Shown: positions 8,420-20,874 of the stretch, piece by piece
How positions within the stretch are numbered: the stretch's first letter is position 1
Layout: every line of letters starts with the position of its first letter
DNA from: Rhizobium sp. SL86
Lineage (GTDB): Bacteria > Pseudomonadota > Alphaproteobacteria > Rhizobiales > Rhizobiaceae
NCBI RefSeq assembly: GCF_026672545.1
Contig: NZ_JAPPRJ010000009.1
Location: 620,001-684,000 of the forward strand
Length of the DNA: 64,000 nucleotides
Reading direction: 5' to 3'
Translations under genes and position numbers: made by a program
Notes under the pieces: generated by a model
Seen by the model: only the letters and a program-made list of their open reading frames with translations
Databases searched by the model: none
Told to the model about the DNA's origin: nothing

Positions 8420-10426
8420 ATGCCACGACCGGGGAGGCCTACGATCAAAGCAGACAAACCCTCCATTCAAGAGGTCCACCGCATCCAGGCGGAAACCTTG
8501 CTGCAGCGCCTGCCCTCGACGCTGGTCACCAATATGCTGGTGTCGTTGTCGGCCTTTGCACTTGTCTGGTTGCGTGCACCGGGCGATAAGGCGGCGTGGT
8601 GGTGGCTCACCACGGTGCTTGCGACACTCGTGGCGCGTGCGGTCCTCAGGAGCCTGATCCTCCGTAAGCGGCTTCAGAACAGCAATCCGGAACGCTCATT
8701 GACCCTGCTCGCCTCGGGTGCGGGCAGCAGCGGTTTCGCCTGGGCCTCGCTTCCCTTCGTTCTCAACGACTTCAGCGTTTATAGTGTCGACGGCGGCTTT
8801 TATCTGATGATCCTCGGCGTCGCCACCGGTGCCGTCCTGATGAGCATCGGTTATCGCTGGAACGGCCTTGCCTTCGCGCTCCCCTGCCATTTGTCCGTCG
8901 CCCTGTCGCTGCTGCTGCAGGATGGCCTCACCAGCATCATCCTGGCCCTCAACGTTGTCGCGCTGACCATCATCCTGCACCGTAGTGCCATCATGGGCGA
9001 GAGCATCTTCATCGAAAGCACCAACCGAAAGCTTGAAGCGAATGCCATGACAACCTCGCTTCAGGAGGCCAACCACGACATTCTGCAGGTCAATGCCCGT
9101 CTGGAACTTCTGGCCAATTGCGACCCGCTCACCGGTCTTGCCAACCGCGCCGCCTTCAACGAGGCGCTGCGTGACGGCATTGCAGAGGCGGCGGCCTCGG
9201 AGCAGAAACTCAGCCTGCTGGTCATCGATCTCGACCGCTTCAAGCACGTCAACGACACCATGGGGCACAAGATCGGTGACGAGCTTCTGACGGAATTCGC
9301 CACCCGCCTGCGCAACAATCTTCCGCCGGCCCATACCGTCGTTGCACGCCTGGGCGGCGATGAATTCGCCATCATCGTGTCCGGCCGCGATCCGGCGGCG
9401 GAAGGGCCGCGCGTTGCCGAAGCGGTGCTGCGCCAGGGCCGCAAACCTTTTGTGCTGAATGGCCAGACCTGTATGGTCGGCACCTCCATCGGGCTGGCGA
9501 TCTATCCCGACCATGCCACAACCGCCGACGAACTGTTCGTCTCCGCGGATATGGCGCTGTACCGGTCGAAGGATCAGGGGCGTGGTCGCTGGCGCAAGTT
9601 CGATCCGAAACTGCGCGCCGCGGCCGAACGCCAGCGGCAGATCGAGACCGACGTGGTGCCGGCGATCGAGACGGGCCAGGTGGAGGCCTGGTTCCAGCCG
9701 CAAGTCTGCCTGAAAACCCAGCGCATCACCGGTTTCGAGGCGCTGGTGCGCTGGCACCATCCGACGCTCGGTTTTATCGCCCCGCCGGAAATCGTGGCGG
9801 CCGCGCATACGGTGCACCAGTCGGACAAGCTGACGGGCGCGATTGCCGATGCATGCTGCCGGCTGCTCATCGACCTGCCCGGACTGGGCCTGCCGGAGGC
9901 AACCGTTGCGGTCAACGTCTCGCCGCGCGAGTTTGCCCTCTATTCGGTCGCCGACCTGCTGGATGCGACCGTTGCCCGCCACGGCATCGATCCGCAACTG
10001 CTGGAAGTCGAGATCACGGAAGAGGCGCTGCTCGACACGGTGATTGCCGGCGAACAGCTGAAACGGCTCGAACAGTCGGGTTTTGCGCTTGCCGTCGACG
10101 ATTTCGGCGCGGGCCATTCCTCGCTGACCCGGCTGATCGACCTGAAGGTCGACCGGCTGAAGATCGACCGCGGCATCATCGCCCACATCGCCGCCTCCAA
10201 ACGCAACCAGGCGATCGTCTCCGCGCTCATCAGTCTTGGCGATGCGCTGTCGATGGAGATGCTGGCCGAAGGGGTGGAAACGGAAGCAGATGCCGAGGCG
10301 CTGCGTGCGCTCGGCTGCGAACAGGGCCAAGGTTATCTTTTTGCCCGGCCCATGCCGGTCGAACGTATTGCCGGCTGGATCGCCGAACGGCAGGACAAGG
10401 AACAGCGCACGCGCCTGATCGGCTGA
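8420..10426 (+). CDS. Membrane-bound diguanylate cyclase/phosphodiesterase (GGDEF-EAL)
   Basis: 668 aa. Residues 1-190 hold about five or six hydrophobic segments, a membrane sensor region without a recognised domain. The GGDEF domain follows at about 225-390 with an intact ARLGGDEFAII active site (about residue 312). The EAL domain at about 405-650 has GFEALVRWHHP, NVSPREF, DDFGAGHSSL and EGVE, so the metal ligands look complete. Both making and breaking c-di-GMP are therefore possible. The gene stands alone and the signal is unknown. It is not a LapD: no HAMP or LapD periplasmic module is seen. Confidence 0.93.
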   Translation: MPRPGRPTIKADKPSIQEVHRIQAETLLQRLPSTLVTNMLVSLSAFALVWLRAPGDKAAWWWLTTVLATLVARAVLRSLILRKRLQNSNPERSLTLLASGAGSSGFAWASLPFVLNDFSVYSVDGGFYLMILGVATGAVLMSIGYRWNGLAFALPCHLSVALSLLLQDGLTSIILALNVVALTIILHRSAIMGESIFIESTNRKLEANAMTTSLQEANHDILQVNARLELLANCDPLTGLANRAAFNEALRDGIAEAAASEQKLSLLVIDLDRFKHVNDTMGHKIGDELLTEFATRLRNNLPPAHTVVARLGGDEFAIIVSGRDPAAEGPRVAEAVLRQGRKPFVLNGQTCMVGTSIGLAIYPDHATTADELFVSADMALYRSKDQGRGRWRKFDPKLRAAAERQRQIETDVVPAIETGQVEAWFQPQVCLKTQRITGFEALVRWHHPTLGFIAPPEIVAAAHTVHQSDKLTGAIADACCRLLIDLPGLGLPEATVAVNVSPREFALYSVADLLDATVARHGIDPQLLEVEITEEALLDTVIAGEQLKRLEQSGFALAVDDFGAGHSSLTRLIDLKVDRLKIDRGIIAHIAASKRNQAIVSALISLGDALSMEMLAEGVETEADAEALRALGCEQGQGYLFARPMPVERIAGWIAERQDKEQRTRLIG

Positions 10427-10439
10427 ACGAAGGCGGTTC

Positions 10440-11063
10440 TCACAACCGCTTCAGGCAGTAGGAAAAATGCGCATCCGGATCGAGCGTCAGGAACTCGAAC
10501 TGCCAGCCATACTCGACGCAAAACCGGTTGACCGCCTGCACCACGCCATAGACGACCGGTTTGATCACATTGCCGGTGCAGAAATCATGGCCGCAGATGC
10601 GCCCGTGCGGTTTCACCTTGGTCTGGCACAACACCAGCTCGTTCCAGCTGTTGGCATAAGAATGGTCGGTGTCGATATAGACCCAGTCGAAGGTCGCATT
10701 GGCAAAACCCGCCAGTTGCTCGGTCGAACCGCCGATATGCAGCTGCACCTGCCCGCCCGCGATCTCCTCGGCGAAACGGCTGGTCACCCGTTCATACCCC
10801 TCGTTATAACGGCTGAGATCCCAGGCATCGATGAGATGCAGCCGGGCGGGGCGGTTGTGGGCGAGGATCTCGGCGGTGTAATCGCCGAAGGCAACACCGA
10901 TTTCCGCCGCGACGCCGCCTTGCGGCAGGCGATGCAGCAGGTCGGTGCGGTTCGGCAAAACGCGGCAATGTTCGGTGTGCTGCGGGGACAACATGGTGCG
11001 CGGCGTGCTGGTTTTCAGCGCGATCCGCTGGTCAAGCGATAACATCGGTGGGAGACACTCCAT
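10440..11063 (-). CDS. Class I SAM-dependent methyltransferase (Methyltransf_24-like)
   Basis: 207 aa. VAAEIGVAFGDYTAEILAH is motif I (SAM-binding glycine loop), HLIDAWDLSRY the second acidic loop and FDWVYIDTDHSYANSWNEL the post-motif II region with acidic residues. CGHDFCTGNVIKPVVYGVVQAVNRF closes the Rossmann fold. Such small proteins often methylate sugars or other small molecules, but the substrate is not evident. It is convergent with the GGDEF-EAL gene (13 bp apart). An IS701-family element has landed 17 bp beyond its start codon, so its native promoter may be displaced. Confidence 0.8.
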   Translation of the reverse strand: MECLPPMLSLDQRIALKTSTPRTMLSPQHTEHCRVLPNRTDLLHRLPQGGVAAEIGVAFGDYTAEILAHNRPARLHLIDAWDLSRYNEGYERVTSRFAEEIAGGQVQLHIGGSTEQLAGFANATFDWVYIDTDHSYANSWNELVLCQTKVKPHGRICGHDFCTGNVIKPVVYGVVQAVNRFCVEYGWQFEFLTLDPDAHFSYCLKRL

Positions 11064-11083
11064 GACAGATGCGCCTAACCTAG

Positions 11084-12525
11084 TACTACAGTTGTGTTTT
11101 GGGGTAAATCATGATTCCCTTCCGCTGGTTGGCGAATAGGGAGATACGCAATGTCTGTTTCATCCTGGGCGGGCGGGCTTGTCGATTGGCGGCGTACACT
11201 GACGGAAATAAAGAGGTTCATTGCCCCCGCATTCAAGCGCATTGAGCAGAGGCAGACCGCTGGAATTTTCATCGATGGGCTTTTATCCCGCGCTGAACGT
11301 AAGACGGGCTGGATGCTGGCGGAAGAAGCCGGCCTGGATCGCCCCTATCGTATCCAGTCATTATTGGGAAGGTCCTTGTGGTCTGCGGATGAGCTCTGTG
11401 AACGTGTTCGCCATTATGTGATCGAGGCGCTGGGGGACCCTGACGGAGTTCTTGTCGTTGATGAAACGGGGTTCTTGAAGAAAGGCGATCAATCTGTCGG
11501 TGTCGCACGACAATATTCCGGGACAGCAGGTCGGATTGAGAACTGTCAGGTAGGCGTATTTGCCGGCTATGCCAGTCGTTTTGGTCATGCTCTCATCGAT
11601 AGGCAACTCTACCTTCCCAAGGAATGGGCCGAAGATCCGGAGCGTCTGCAAAAAGCGAGCGTTCCGGAGGATCTTGCCTTTGCGACCAAGCCTACGATCG
11701 CGCGCATGATGATTGAACGGATTCTTGACGAGGGCGTCCCATGCGCCTTCGTGCTGGCGGATGCTCTTTATGGCTCGGACAGCAAATTCAGGAGTGCACT
11801 GGAAAGGCGCAAACAGCCTTATGTCCTCGCGGTTCGCTCGAACCATACACTGCGGATCTTTCGCGAAGAACAGCTCATCCTCACGGATACGGAAACGATG
11901 ATCGATGAGTTGGATGCACAGGCATGGCAGGCACTGTCTGCGGGAGAAGGAACCAAGGGGCCGCGCCTTTATGAATGGACACGTCTGCCAATTGCCCGAC
12001 CCAATGAAGATGGCTTTCAGCGCTGGCTTCTTGCGCGGCGTAGTCTGCGTAATCCAGACGCTATCGCCTACTACTTCGCAAACGCTCCTGCTGAGACGAC
12101 ATTGGCTGAACTTGCGGCCGCTGCCGGATTGCGCTGGACAATCGAAGAATGCTTCCTGCGCGCCAAGGATGATCTAGGTCTCGACCATTGCGAGGCGCGC
12201 TCCTGGCATGGGTGGCATCGTCATATGAGCCTGGTGATGGTTGCAGCTGCATTTCTCGTGAAGATCAGTGCTCAGCAACGCCGCCACGCATTCGGGAAAT
12301 GGAACGAAACGAGTCCAGACGATCAGGTGATGGCTGTGGCGTGATCCATAGGCTCAAGCAGTCCTACACGACTACGGAAATACTGCATCTGACGGCGATG
12401 ATTTTATCGCGATCGGTTTCCGTTCCACTCATCTGGCAATGGTCCCGATGGCGAAGACGCCATCAGTTGAAAGCGGCGATAGCTCATCGAAAGGGATTGC
12501 AACAACAAAAAATCCAACTGTAGTA
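11084..12525 (+). mobile_element. IS701-family insertion sequence, complete ends
   Basis: 1442 bp bounded by perfect 11-bp inverted repeats, TACTACAGTTG at 11084-11094 and CAACTGTAGTA at 12515-12525. Each end is flanked by CTAG (11080-11083 and 12526-12529), the 4-bp YTAR-type target duplication of this family. CTAG is itself palindromic, so the repeats look like 15 bp on first sight. It carries one transposase gene and lies between the methyltransferase gene and uvrB. Confidence 0.88.
11151..12344 (+). CDS. IS701-family transposase, C-terminus probably frameshifted
   Basis: 397 aa DDE transposase. Acidic residues are visible in VLVVDETGFLKKG, CAFVLADALYGSD and LRWTIEECFLRAKDDLGLD, with HSWHGWHRH-like family residues after them. 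The frame stops after QVMAVA. A further stretch typical of the family's end, ILSRSVSVPLIWQWSRWRRRH, lies in another frame that closes at 12523, just inside the right inverted repeat. About 60 C-terminal residues therefore seem cut off by a frameshift near 12290-12345, and this copy may be inactive or deliver a shortened protein. Confidence 0.88.
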   Translation: MSVSSWAGGLVDWRRTLTEIKRFIAPAFKRIEQRQTAGIFIDGLLSRAERKTGWMLAEEAGLDRPYRIQSLLGRSLWSADELCERVRHYVIEALGDPDGVLVVDETGFLKKGDQSVGVARQYSGTAGRIENCQVGVFAGYASRFGHALIDRQLYLPKEWAEDPERLQKASVPEDLAFATKPTIARMMIERILDEGVPCAFVLADALYGSDSKFRSALERRKQPYVLAVRSNHTLRIFREEQLILTDTETMIDELDAQAWQALSAGEGTKGPRLYEWTRLPIARPNEDGFQRWLLARRSLRNPDAIAYYFANAPAETTLAELAAAAGLRWTIEECFLRAKDDLGLDHCEARSWHGWHRHMSLVMVAAAFLVKISAQQRRHAFGKWNETSPDDQVMAVA

Positions 12526-12663
12526 CTAGGGTAAAGCCCGCGTCTGGCCAGAGCCCATGCTGCGGTGCAGCGTTCAAAATCGCGTCAACGGCGCCCGGTT
12601 CTGTTCCCAATTTGTTTCGCCGCCACCCTTCCATTTCCGCCGGACTCCCTCCATATTCCGGCC

Positions 12664-15819
<3,156 letters not shown>

Positions 15820-15827
15820 CCCCGAGT

Positions 15828-15875
15828 CCCTTCTCCCCTTGGGGAGAAGGTGCCCGGCAGGGCGGATGAGGGGCC
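15828..15875. repeat. RIME-like palindromic repeat after uvrB
   Basis: CCCTTCTCCCCTTGGGGAG followed by aaggtgcccggcagggcgg: the same two-block structure as the copies inside uvrB, here just 9 bases past the stop codon. The palindrome has no following T run, so a terminator role is possible but unproven. From here to 16097 the sequence becomes AT-rich; no other gene is seen. Confidence 0.75.
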
Positions 15876-16097
15876 GGGGCGCTCCCGCCTTACGCCGGAA
15901 GCAAAGCAAGCACATCCATCCGCCGCCAATCGCAGCAAGAACCTGAAGACGATGGCGACGACGCCAAACGCACTGGAGAAAAGGTCAGCAAATTTGAAAA
16001 TTTCCAAATTACGCGCGCGCTTAGTTTAAAGATTAACTTACGGTTTCCACATATGGTTGTATATTGAAATCATAGACGATTCTGGAGAAACCGAAAT

Positions 16098-16133
16098 ATG
16101 AGCATACGACTACCGTCTCGGTATGAAGATCTG
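16098..16133 (+). pseudogene. First 12 codons of the P-loop NTPase gene, cut off by IS256-family element
   Basis: ATG at 16098, with GGAGA ten bases upstream, encodes MSIRLPSRYEDL. After base 16133 the IS begins. Removing the IS and one copy of the 8-bp duplication joins this fragment in frame, without stops, to 17563 onward (DLAFRGRLKPNRSL...), then to the ATG at 17635. The original protein would be 462 aa. Confidence 0.82.
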
Positions 16134-17554
16134 GATAGCGTCCGTCAATCTGGTGTAAATTCGGGCGCTGGACCGGGCCGTCATGATCAGGCGGCTTTTG
16201 GTGTCATCTGAAGGGGCTTTTCCTCCTCAATTCTTGGTGTGTTGAGCTCTGCCATGCCCTCGATCTGCATGTAGCGGTGCTGAAGCTGCCATTCGTCGTT
16301 GGCTTCGAGGAGCACGGCTCCGATGAGCCGGACAATGCTGTCCTCGTTGGGAAAGATGCCGACGACATCAGCGCGGCGCTTCACTTCCTTGTTCAAGCGC
16401 TCCAGAGGGTTCGTGCTGTGGAGCTTGGTGCGATGCTGGGACGGGAACGCCATGTAGGCAAGTACGTCAGTCTCTGCATCGTCCATGAAGGCTCCGAGCT
16501 TCGGCCATCTGGCGCGGAGCTGGTCAGCGACATGCCGCCAGGTCTGAACGGCTCCGTCATGGTCAGGCTGGATGAAGGCTTGGCGGATCGCGGCGGCCAC
16601 CATGGTGTGCTGTCCCTTGGGCACATAGGCGAGTGCATTGCGCATGGCGTGAACCCGGCATCTCTGCCACGTCGCGCCGAGCACACGGGTGATGGCGGCC
16701 TTCAATCCCTCATGAGCATCGGAGATGACGAGCTTGACGCCCGTCAGCCCTCGGCGCACCAGATCACGCAGGAAGCTCGTCCAGAACGGTTCGGCTTCGG
16801 AAGGGCCGATATGCAGGCCGACGATTTCCCGCTTGCCGTCCGTGTCGACAGCCACCGCGATTATTGCCGCGACAGAGACGATGCGTCCGCCTTCGCGCAT
16901 CTTCAGATAGGTCGCATCTAGCCAGAGATACGGCCAGGCGCCGGAAAGTGGGCGTCTGAGGAAGGCGTTCACACGCTCATCGATATCCTTGCACAGCTTG
17001 GAAACGGAGGATTTGGAGATACCGGTCATCCCCATGGCCTGCACCAGCTCATCGACCTTGCGGGTCGATACACCATTGATCCAGGCTTCTTGAATGACGG
17101 CCACCAGCGCCTTCTCCACCGTCTTCCTCGGCTCCAGAAAGCCGGGAAAATAGCTGCCGGAGCGCATCTTCGGGATCTTCAGGTTCAAGGTGCCGAGCCG
17201 CGTGTCGAGCGTCCGGTCGCGATAGCCGTTGCGCCAGGTCTGGCGGCTTTCGCCACGCTCGTAGCGTCCGGCTCCGATCAGGCCGTCCACATCGGCCTCC
17301 ATGATCATTTGCAGCACGCTTTCGGCAATCAATCGAAGAAAATCCGGATCGCCGCTCTTCGCGGCAAGCTCGGCAAGAGGTAATCTGTCGTCGGTCATCG
17401 GGTCTTCCTTTCGGTCAGGTTGAAGTCTCGCAACTCCACCTTCTCCGACGGGCCCGGTGCCCACCTGACGTCTCGCGGAAAACCAAAGCGAAATCTCCAC
17501 CGCTTTCTCCACGAAAATCGCCCCCGAAATTACACCAGCTGCGCGGACGTTATC
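16134..17554 (-). mobile_element. IS256-family insertion sequence with 8-bp target duplication
   Basis: 1421 bp. Imperfect inverted repeats of about 32 bp: GATAGCGTCCG...CTGGTGTAA at the left (16134 on) and the complement of ...TTACACCAG...CGGACGTTATC at the right (ending 17554). AAGATCTG occurs immediately outside both ends (16126-16133 and 17555-17562), the 8-bp target duplication expected for IS256. It holds one transposase gene on the minus strand. Confidence 0.9.
16187..17398 (-). CDS. IS256-family transposase
   Basis: 403 aa mutator-type DDE transposase, normal family length. Segments seen: TLNLKIPKMRSGSYFPGFLE, WPYLWLDATYLKMREGGRIVS (first Asp), VKLVISDAHEGLKAAI (second Asp), WQRCRVHAMRNALAYVPK (C/H motif) and LHSTNPLERLNKEVKRRADVVGIFPNE (Glu). 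The ATG at 17398 has AAGGAAG upstream; a longer reading would start outside the element. Looks intact and may be active. Confidence 0.95.
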   Translation of the reverse strand: MTDDRLPLAELAAKSGDPDFLRLIAESVLQMIMEADVDGLIGAGRYERGESRQTWRNGYRDRTLDTRLGTLNLKIPKMRSGSYFPGFLEPRKTVEKALVAVIQEAWINGVSTRKVDELVQAMGMTGISKSSVSKLCKDIDERVNAFLRRPLSGAWPYLWLDATYLKMREGGRIVSVAAIIAVAVDTDGKREIVGLHIGPSEAEPFWTSFLRDLVRRGLTGVKLVISDAHEGLKAAITRVLGATWQRCRVHAMRNALAYVPKGQHTMVAAAIRQAFIQPDHDGAVQTWRHVADQLRARWPKLGAFMDDAETDVLAYMAFPSQHRTKLHSTNPLERLNKEVKRRADVVGIFPNEDSIVRLIGAVLLEANDEWQLQHRYMQIEGMAELNTPRIEEEKPLQMTPKAA

Positions 17555-17634
17555 AAGATCTGGATCTGGCATTCAGAGGACGGCTGAAGCCGAACCGCTC
17601 ACTTATAACGATTACTCAGCAAGCATTTAAATCC

Positions 17635-18915
17635 ATGGAGATAAGCGGTGGAATCCGATTTTTACCAGTGTTCGGGAGCAGTGGAAGCGGGAAGACTTCA
17701 GCATCATTAGAGATTGCAACACATCTTCCCGAACTTCACGTATTTTTGCTGCCGAGAGAGGCAATAGAAAAGCCCGAAACTTTAAACGCAACCTTGTTGT
17801 CAGAGATCAGAAAGGGCAGAGATAAAAAAATTGTTGCCGTCATTGATCAATATGAAGAAGTAGCCGCTCAACGCACAGCAATTCCTTCTAACTTCGTTGA
17901 GGCACTTAGCCTGCTAGACAGAAACAAAAATATATCCACCCCCATATTATTTATATGGTTAACAACTAGTCGCGAATTCCAGTCTTCACTGTCTCAGGCA
18001 ACGAGTAGAAATCAAAGAATACTATTGTCACAAGATTTTGAGATTTCGAGCATCGATCGAAATGAATGGCCTGAAATTATTCAGGAGACTTTTCAGTTTC
18101 ACAATCAAGATAAAAGTCTTTCAGACTACGAAATTCTGGATGTTGACGTCGAGCAAATTACTTATAATGAAAACACACTTGGTAGCTCAATAGAGCGGGT
18201 CGGTAGCAAGCTGGCAAACTATGCAAGCACTCTTCACGACCTTTCGACTTATCAGGTAATAATGCTTTGGCCAGTTACCGATGGACTTAGAATATCAAGG
18301 ATACAGCAGTTCACAGATCCTCGCCAAGGATACAAACTTGACTGGAATTCATGGTATAGACAATTAAACTCCGATGATCAAAGCCAACTACCATTAAGGG
18401 AATTCAATAGAGCAAGGCTTTATTTTGATTTCAGACTCGTGCCGATTGCGGCTGCTGACATACACCCATTATGTAGAGATTTAGAAGATGATGACTATGA
18501 TCTTGGCGATAGTTACTTGGAGCGCCTGAAGAAAACGCATTTTTTCTCGATTATAAACGGGAGTTGGCTTCCGGAGAATTACGCACCTCTTCGCGAGCGT
18601 ACTTCGAAACGCGCCACCGCAGCAAGAGAATGGTATGAGACTGTCACTTCAAAGCCGACACTGCTTGGCAAGAGATTGGCTACTTGCCTAAACAGATCCG
18701 GCGTGTCTGCAGAATACGAAAAAACAATTTCCTCAACTCACGGCAAAGTTCGGGCGGATATTCTAGTAAATAGGACGCATACATCGCCCCCCAACGTTAT
18801 TGTGGAAATAAAGGCGTTTAGTCCAGACAACACAATGCCTTCAACGATAGCATCTGCAGTCCAGGTAACATTGAAGCGGCACGCGCAGTTTGCTGGCTTT
18901 CTGCCAAGACAGTAG
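17635..18915 (+). CDS. P-loop NTPase with PD-(D/E)XK-like C-terminus, 5' end removed by IS
   Basis: 426 aa in the present allele. Walker A is FGSSGSGKTSAS (about residues 12-22), Walker B KIVAVIDQYEE (about 65-75), and LFIWLTTSREF resembles a sensor strand, suggesting an AAA/STAND-like ATPase. Near the C-terminus, KVRADIL and 15 residues later NVIVEIKAF give the D-(x)n-ExK pattern of PD-(D/E)XK nucleases. The gene is strikingly AT-rich beside its neighbours, with codons such as AGA, ATA and TTA, so it is foreign. The missing 36 N-terminal residues precede the Walker A, so a shortened protein might still work. Role unknown; a defence or DNA-processing role is inference. Confidence 0.6.
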   Translation: MEISGGIRFLPVFGSSGSGKTSASLEIATHLPELHVFLLPREAIEKPETLNATLLSEIRKGRDKKIVAVIDQYEEVAAQRTAIPSNFVEALSLLDRNKNISTPILFIWLTTSREFQSSLSQATSRNQRILLSQDFEISSIDRNEWPEIIQETFQFHNQDKSLSDYEILDVDVEQITYNENTLGSSIERVGSKLANYASTLHDLSTYQVIMLWPVTDGLRISRIQQFTDPRQGYKLDWNSWYRQLNSDDQSQLPLREFNRARLYFDFRLVPIAAADIHPLCRDLEDDDYDLGDSYLERLKKTHFFSIINGSWLPENYAPLRERTSKRATAAREWYETVTSKPTLLGKRLATCLNRSGVSAEYEKTISSTHGKVRADILVNRTHTSPPNVIVEIKAFSPDNTMPSTIASAVQVTLKRHAQFAGFLPRQ

Positions 18916-18949
18916 TCAGCGTTTTCGCTGTGTTTCTTCCCAAGGGGGC

Positions 18950-20310
18950 GTTAAGCTCCGGGAGGCGCATTCCCCGCCCCCCTCTGCCCTGCCGGGCATC
19001 TCCCACAGGTGGGGAGATCGCATCGCGGCGCCGGCTTCCCGCCCCCTGACCGTCGCCATCGAAGACACCGCACCGACCTCTCTATAGACCGAGCGGCCAA
19101 ACACTCTGCCGATCTCCCCCCTTGAGGGGGAGATGTCCGGCAGGACAGAGGGGGGTGCACCACCGCAAGCGCTCACCGTGAGATAGACACCCCAATGATC
19201 TCACGACGCTTTCCGCAGATCCTCGGGTCAAGCCCGAGGATGACGACCGAGAGGCTCCTGCCCCACCACGAATACCAGCGTCCACCCGGGAACCAGCAGC
19301 TCAATCTCTTGTGGCACCACCTGCCCCCACCAACGCCGTCATCCTCGGGCTTGACCCGAGGATCCATATCACCGCCCACCCCCCGCCAGCCCCCCCCTCT
19401 GCCCTGCCGGGCATCTCCCCCACAGGTGGGGAGATCGCATCGTGGCGCCGGTTTCCCGCCCCATGACCGTGGCAATCGAAGAAATCGCGCCGACCTCTCT
19501 ATAGACCGAGTGGCCAGCCACTCTGCCGATCTCCCCCCTTGAGGGGGAGATGTCCGGCAGGACAGAGGGGGGTGCGCCACCCGCAAACGCTCACCGTGAG
19601 ACAGACACCCCAATGATCTCACAACGCTTTCCATAGATCCTCGGGTCAAGCCCGAGGATGACGACCGAGAGGCTCCTGCCCCACCACGAATACCAGCGTC
19701 CTCCCGGGAACCAGCAGCACAATCTCTTGTGGCACCACCTGCCCCCCACCAACGTCGTCATCCTCGGGCTTGACCCGAGGATCCATGTCACCGCCCACCC
19801 CCGCCAGCCCCCCCTCTGCCCTGCCGGGCTGACCGGGGTTGAGCCACGGGTCTCAACCCGTCCTTCGCCCCCCAAGGGTGGGGAGATCGCATCGCGGCAC
19901 CGGCTTCCCGCCCCATGACCGTCGCAATCGAAGCACCGCACCGACCTCTCTATAGACAGAGCGGCCAACCACTCTGCCGATCTCCCCCCTTGAGGGGGAG
20001 ATGTCCGGCAGGACAGAGGGGGGTGCGCCACCGGCACGCCAACATATGTTGTCATCAAGCACCAAAAGACCCCTCCCAACCCTCCCCACAAGGGGGAGGG
20101 CTTAACCCGGCCGACCCGCCGGAGCTGATTGAAGCCCGGGCGGGTGCCGCGAAGTGTCTCCCCCCTTGTGGGGGAGATGGCGGCAGCCAGAGGGGGACTT
20201 TCTAAACCCGCTCGGCAGCCAGAGGGGGTGTTTTTGCCGACGCACCGACTTCGTTAAGACACTGTTGCAAAACAGCTTTTTCTAGATCCTCGGGTCAAGC
20301 CCGAGGATGA
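18950..20310. repeat. Non-coding mosaic of tandem composite repeats
   Basis: No gene is supported here. The anchor GACCTCTCTATAGAC occurs at 19075, 19492 and 19943, giving periods of 417 and 451 bp. Each unit contains, in order: a palindrome GATCTCCCCCCTTGAGGGGG with tccggcaggacagagg, a diverged linker, GATCCTCGGGTCAAGCCCGAGGAT and its inverse about 100 bp later, and ctctgccctgccgggcatc with a second palindrome. The second unit carries an extra stretch of about 34 bp (19826-19868). Partial units lie at both edges, and looser copies continue at 20070-20190 and 20284-20308. Confidence 0.85.
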
Positions 20311-20874
20311 CGACAAAAATAGTTCATCCCCGCCCCCAACACCTGTGCCTACAATCCTTTCGTCCCGCAGCGGATACACCGGCAGGCGTGCCGGCGATGC
20401 GGGGCCGGTTCGGGTCATGAGGACAAGACGCAAAGCCTCATGACCTGAGTCCGTCAACAGGATCCCCCTCCGGCGACCGGGTGGAGGCAATGCGCGTCGG
20501 ACGTCAGCGCAGTGTCTCCAGAGTTCCCAGCGTTGCGCGCCGGACGTGCCTTATGGGGCACACAAGGGGATGGAGGTCGGGGGTCGCATCGCCCGTTGTC
20601 CGCCCGCGTCGTCCGATCAGGAATGACGCCGGGAACGGTGATGGCAACGTCTCCCGCCCATCCATCCAGTCAGAGGGATCGACCGGCGGATAAAAATGCC
20701 GAACGGGGCGCTGAGAGGTGCCACATTATTATTTGCTTACGAGGCAGCTTTCAGCGCCCCGGCCGATGCCATCTCCGAAGGGGGATGTGGAGAGAAACAA
20801 GGATCAAACCACGGGCCGACAGGTCGCGTGAACGGGAGGGGCTGCGCGGCAGCCGGCGGAGGATTTTGTCGCTG
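20311..20874. other. Stretch without a supported gene
   Basis: Between the repeat mosaic and the next possible reading frame no ORF shows a recognisable protein. Reading frames on both strands through 20480-20870 are arginine-rich and look like chance GC-rich frames. An inverted repeat around 20415-20445 (GGGTCATGAGG ... CCTCATGACC) is the only visible structure. Confidence 0.4.

Noticed and set aside
10432..10458. Small dyad between the GGDEF-EAL and methyltransferase genes as a bidirectional terminator
   Set aside because: The GCGGTT/AACCGC stem is only 6 bp and no T run follows on either strand.
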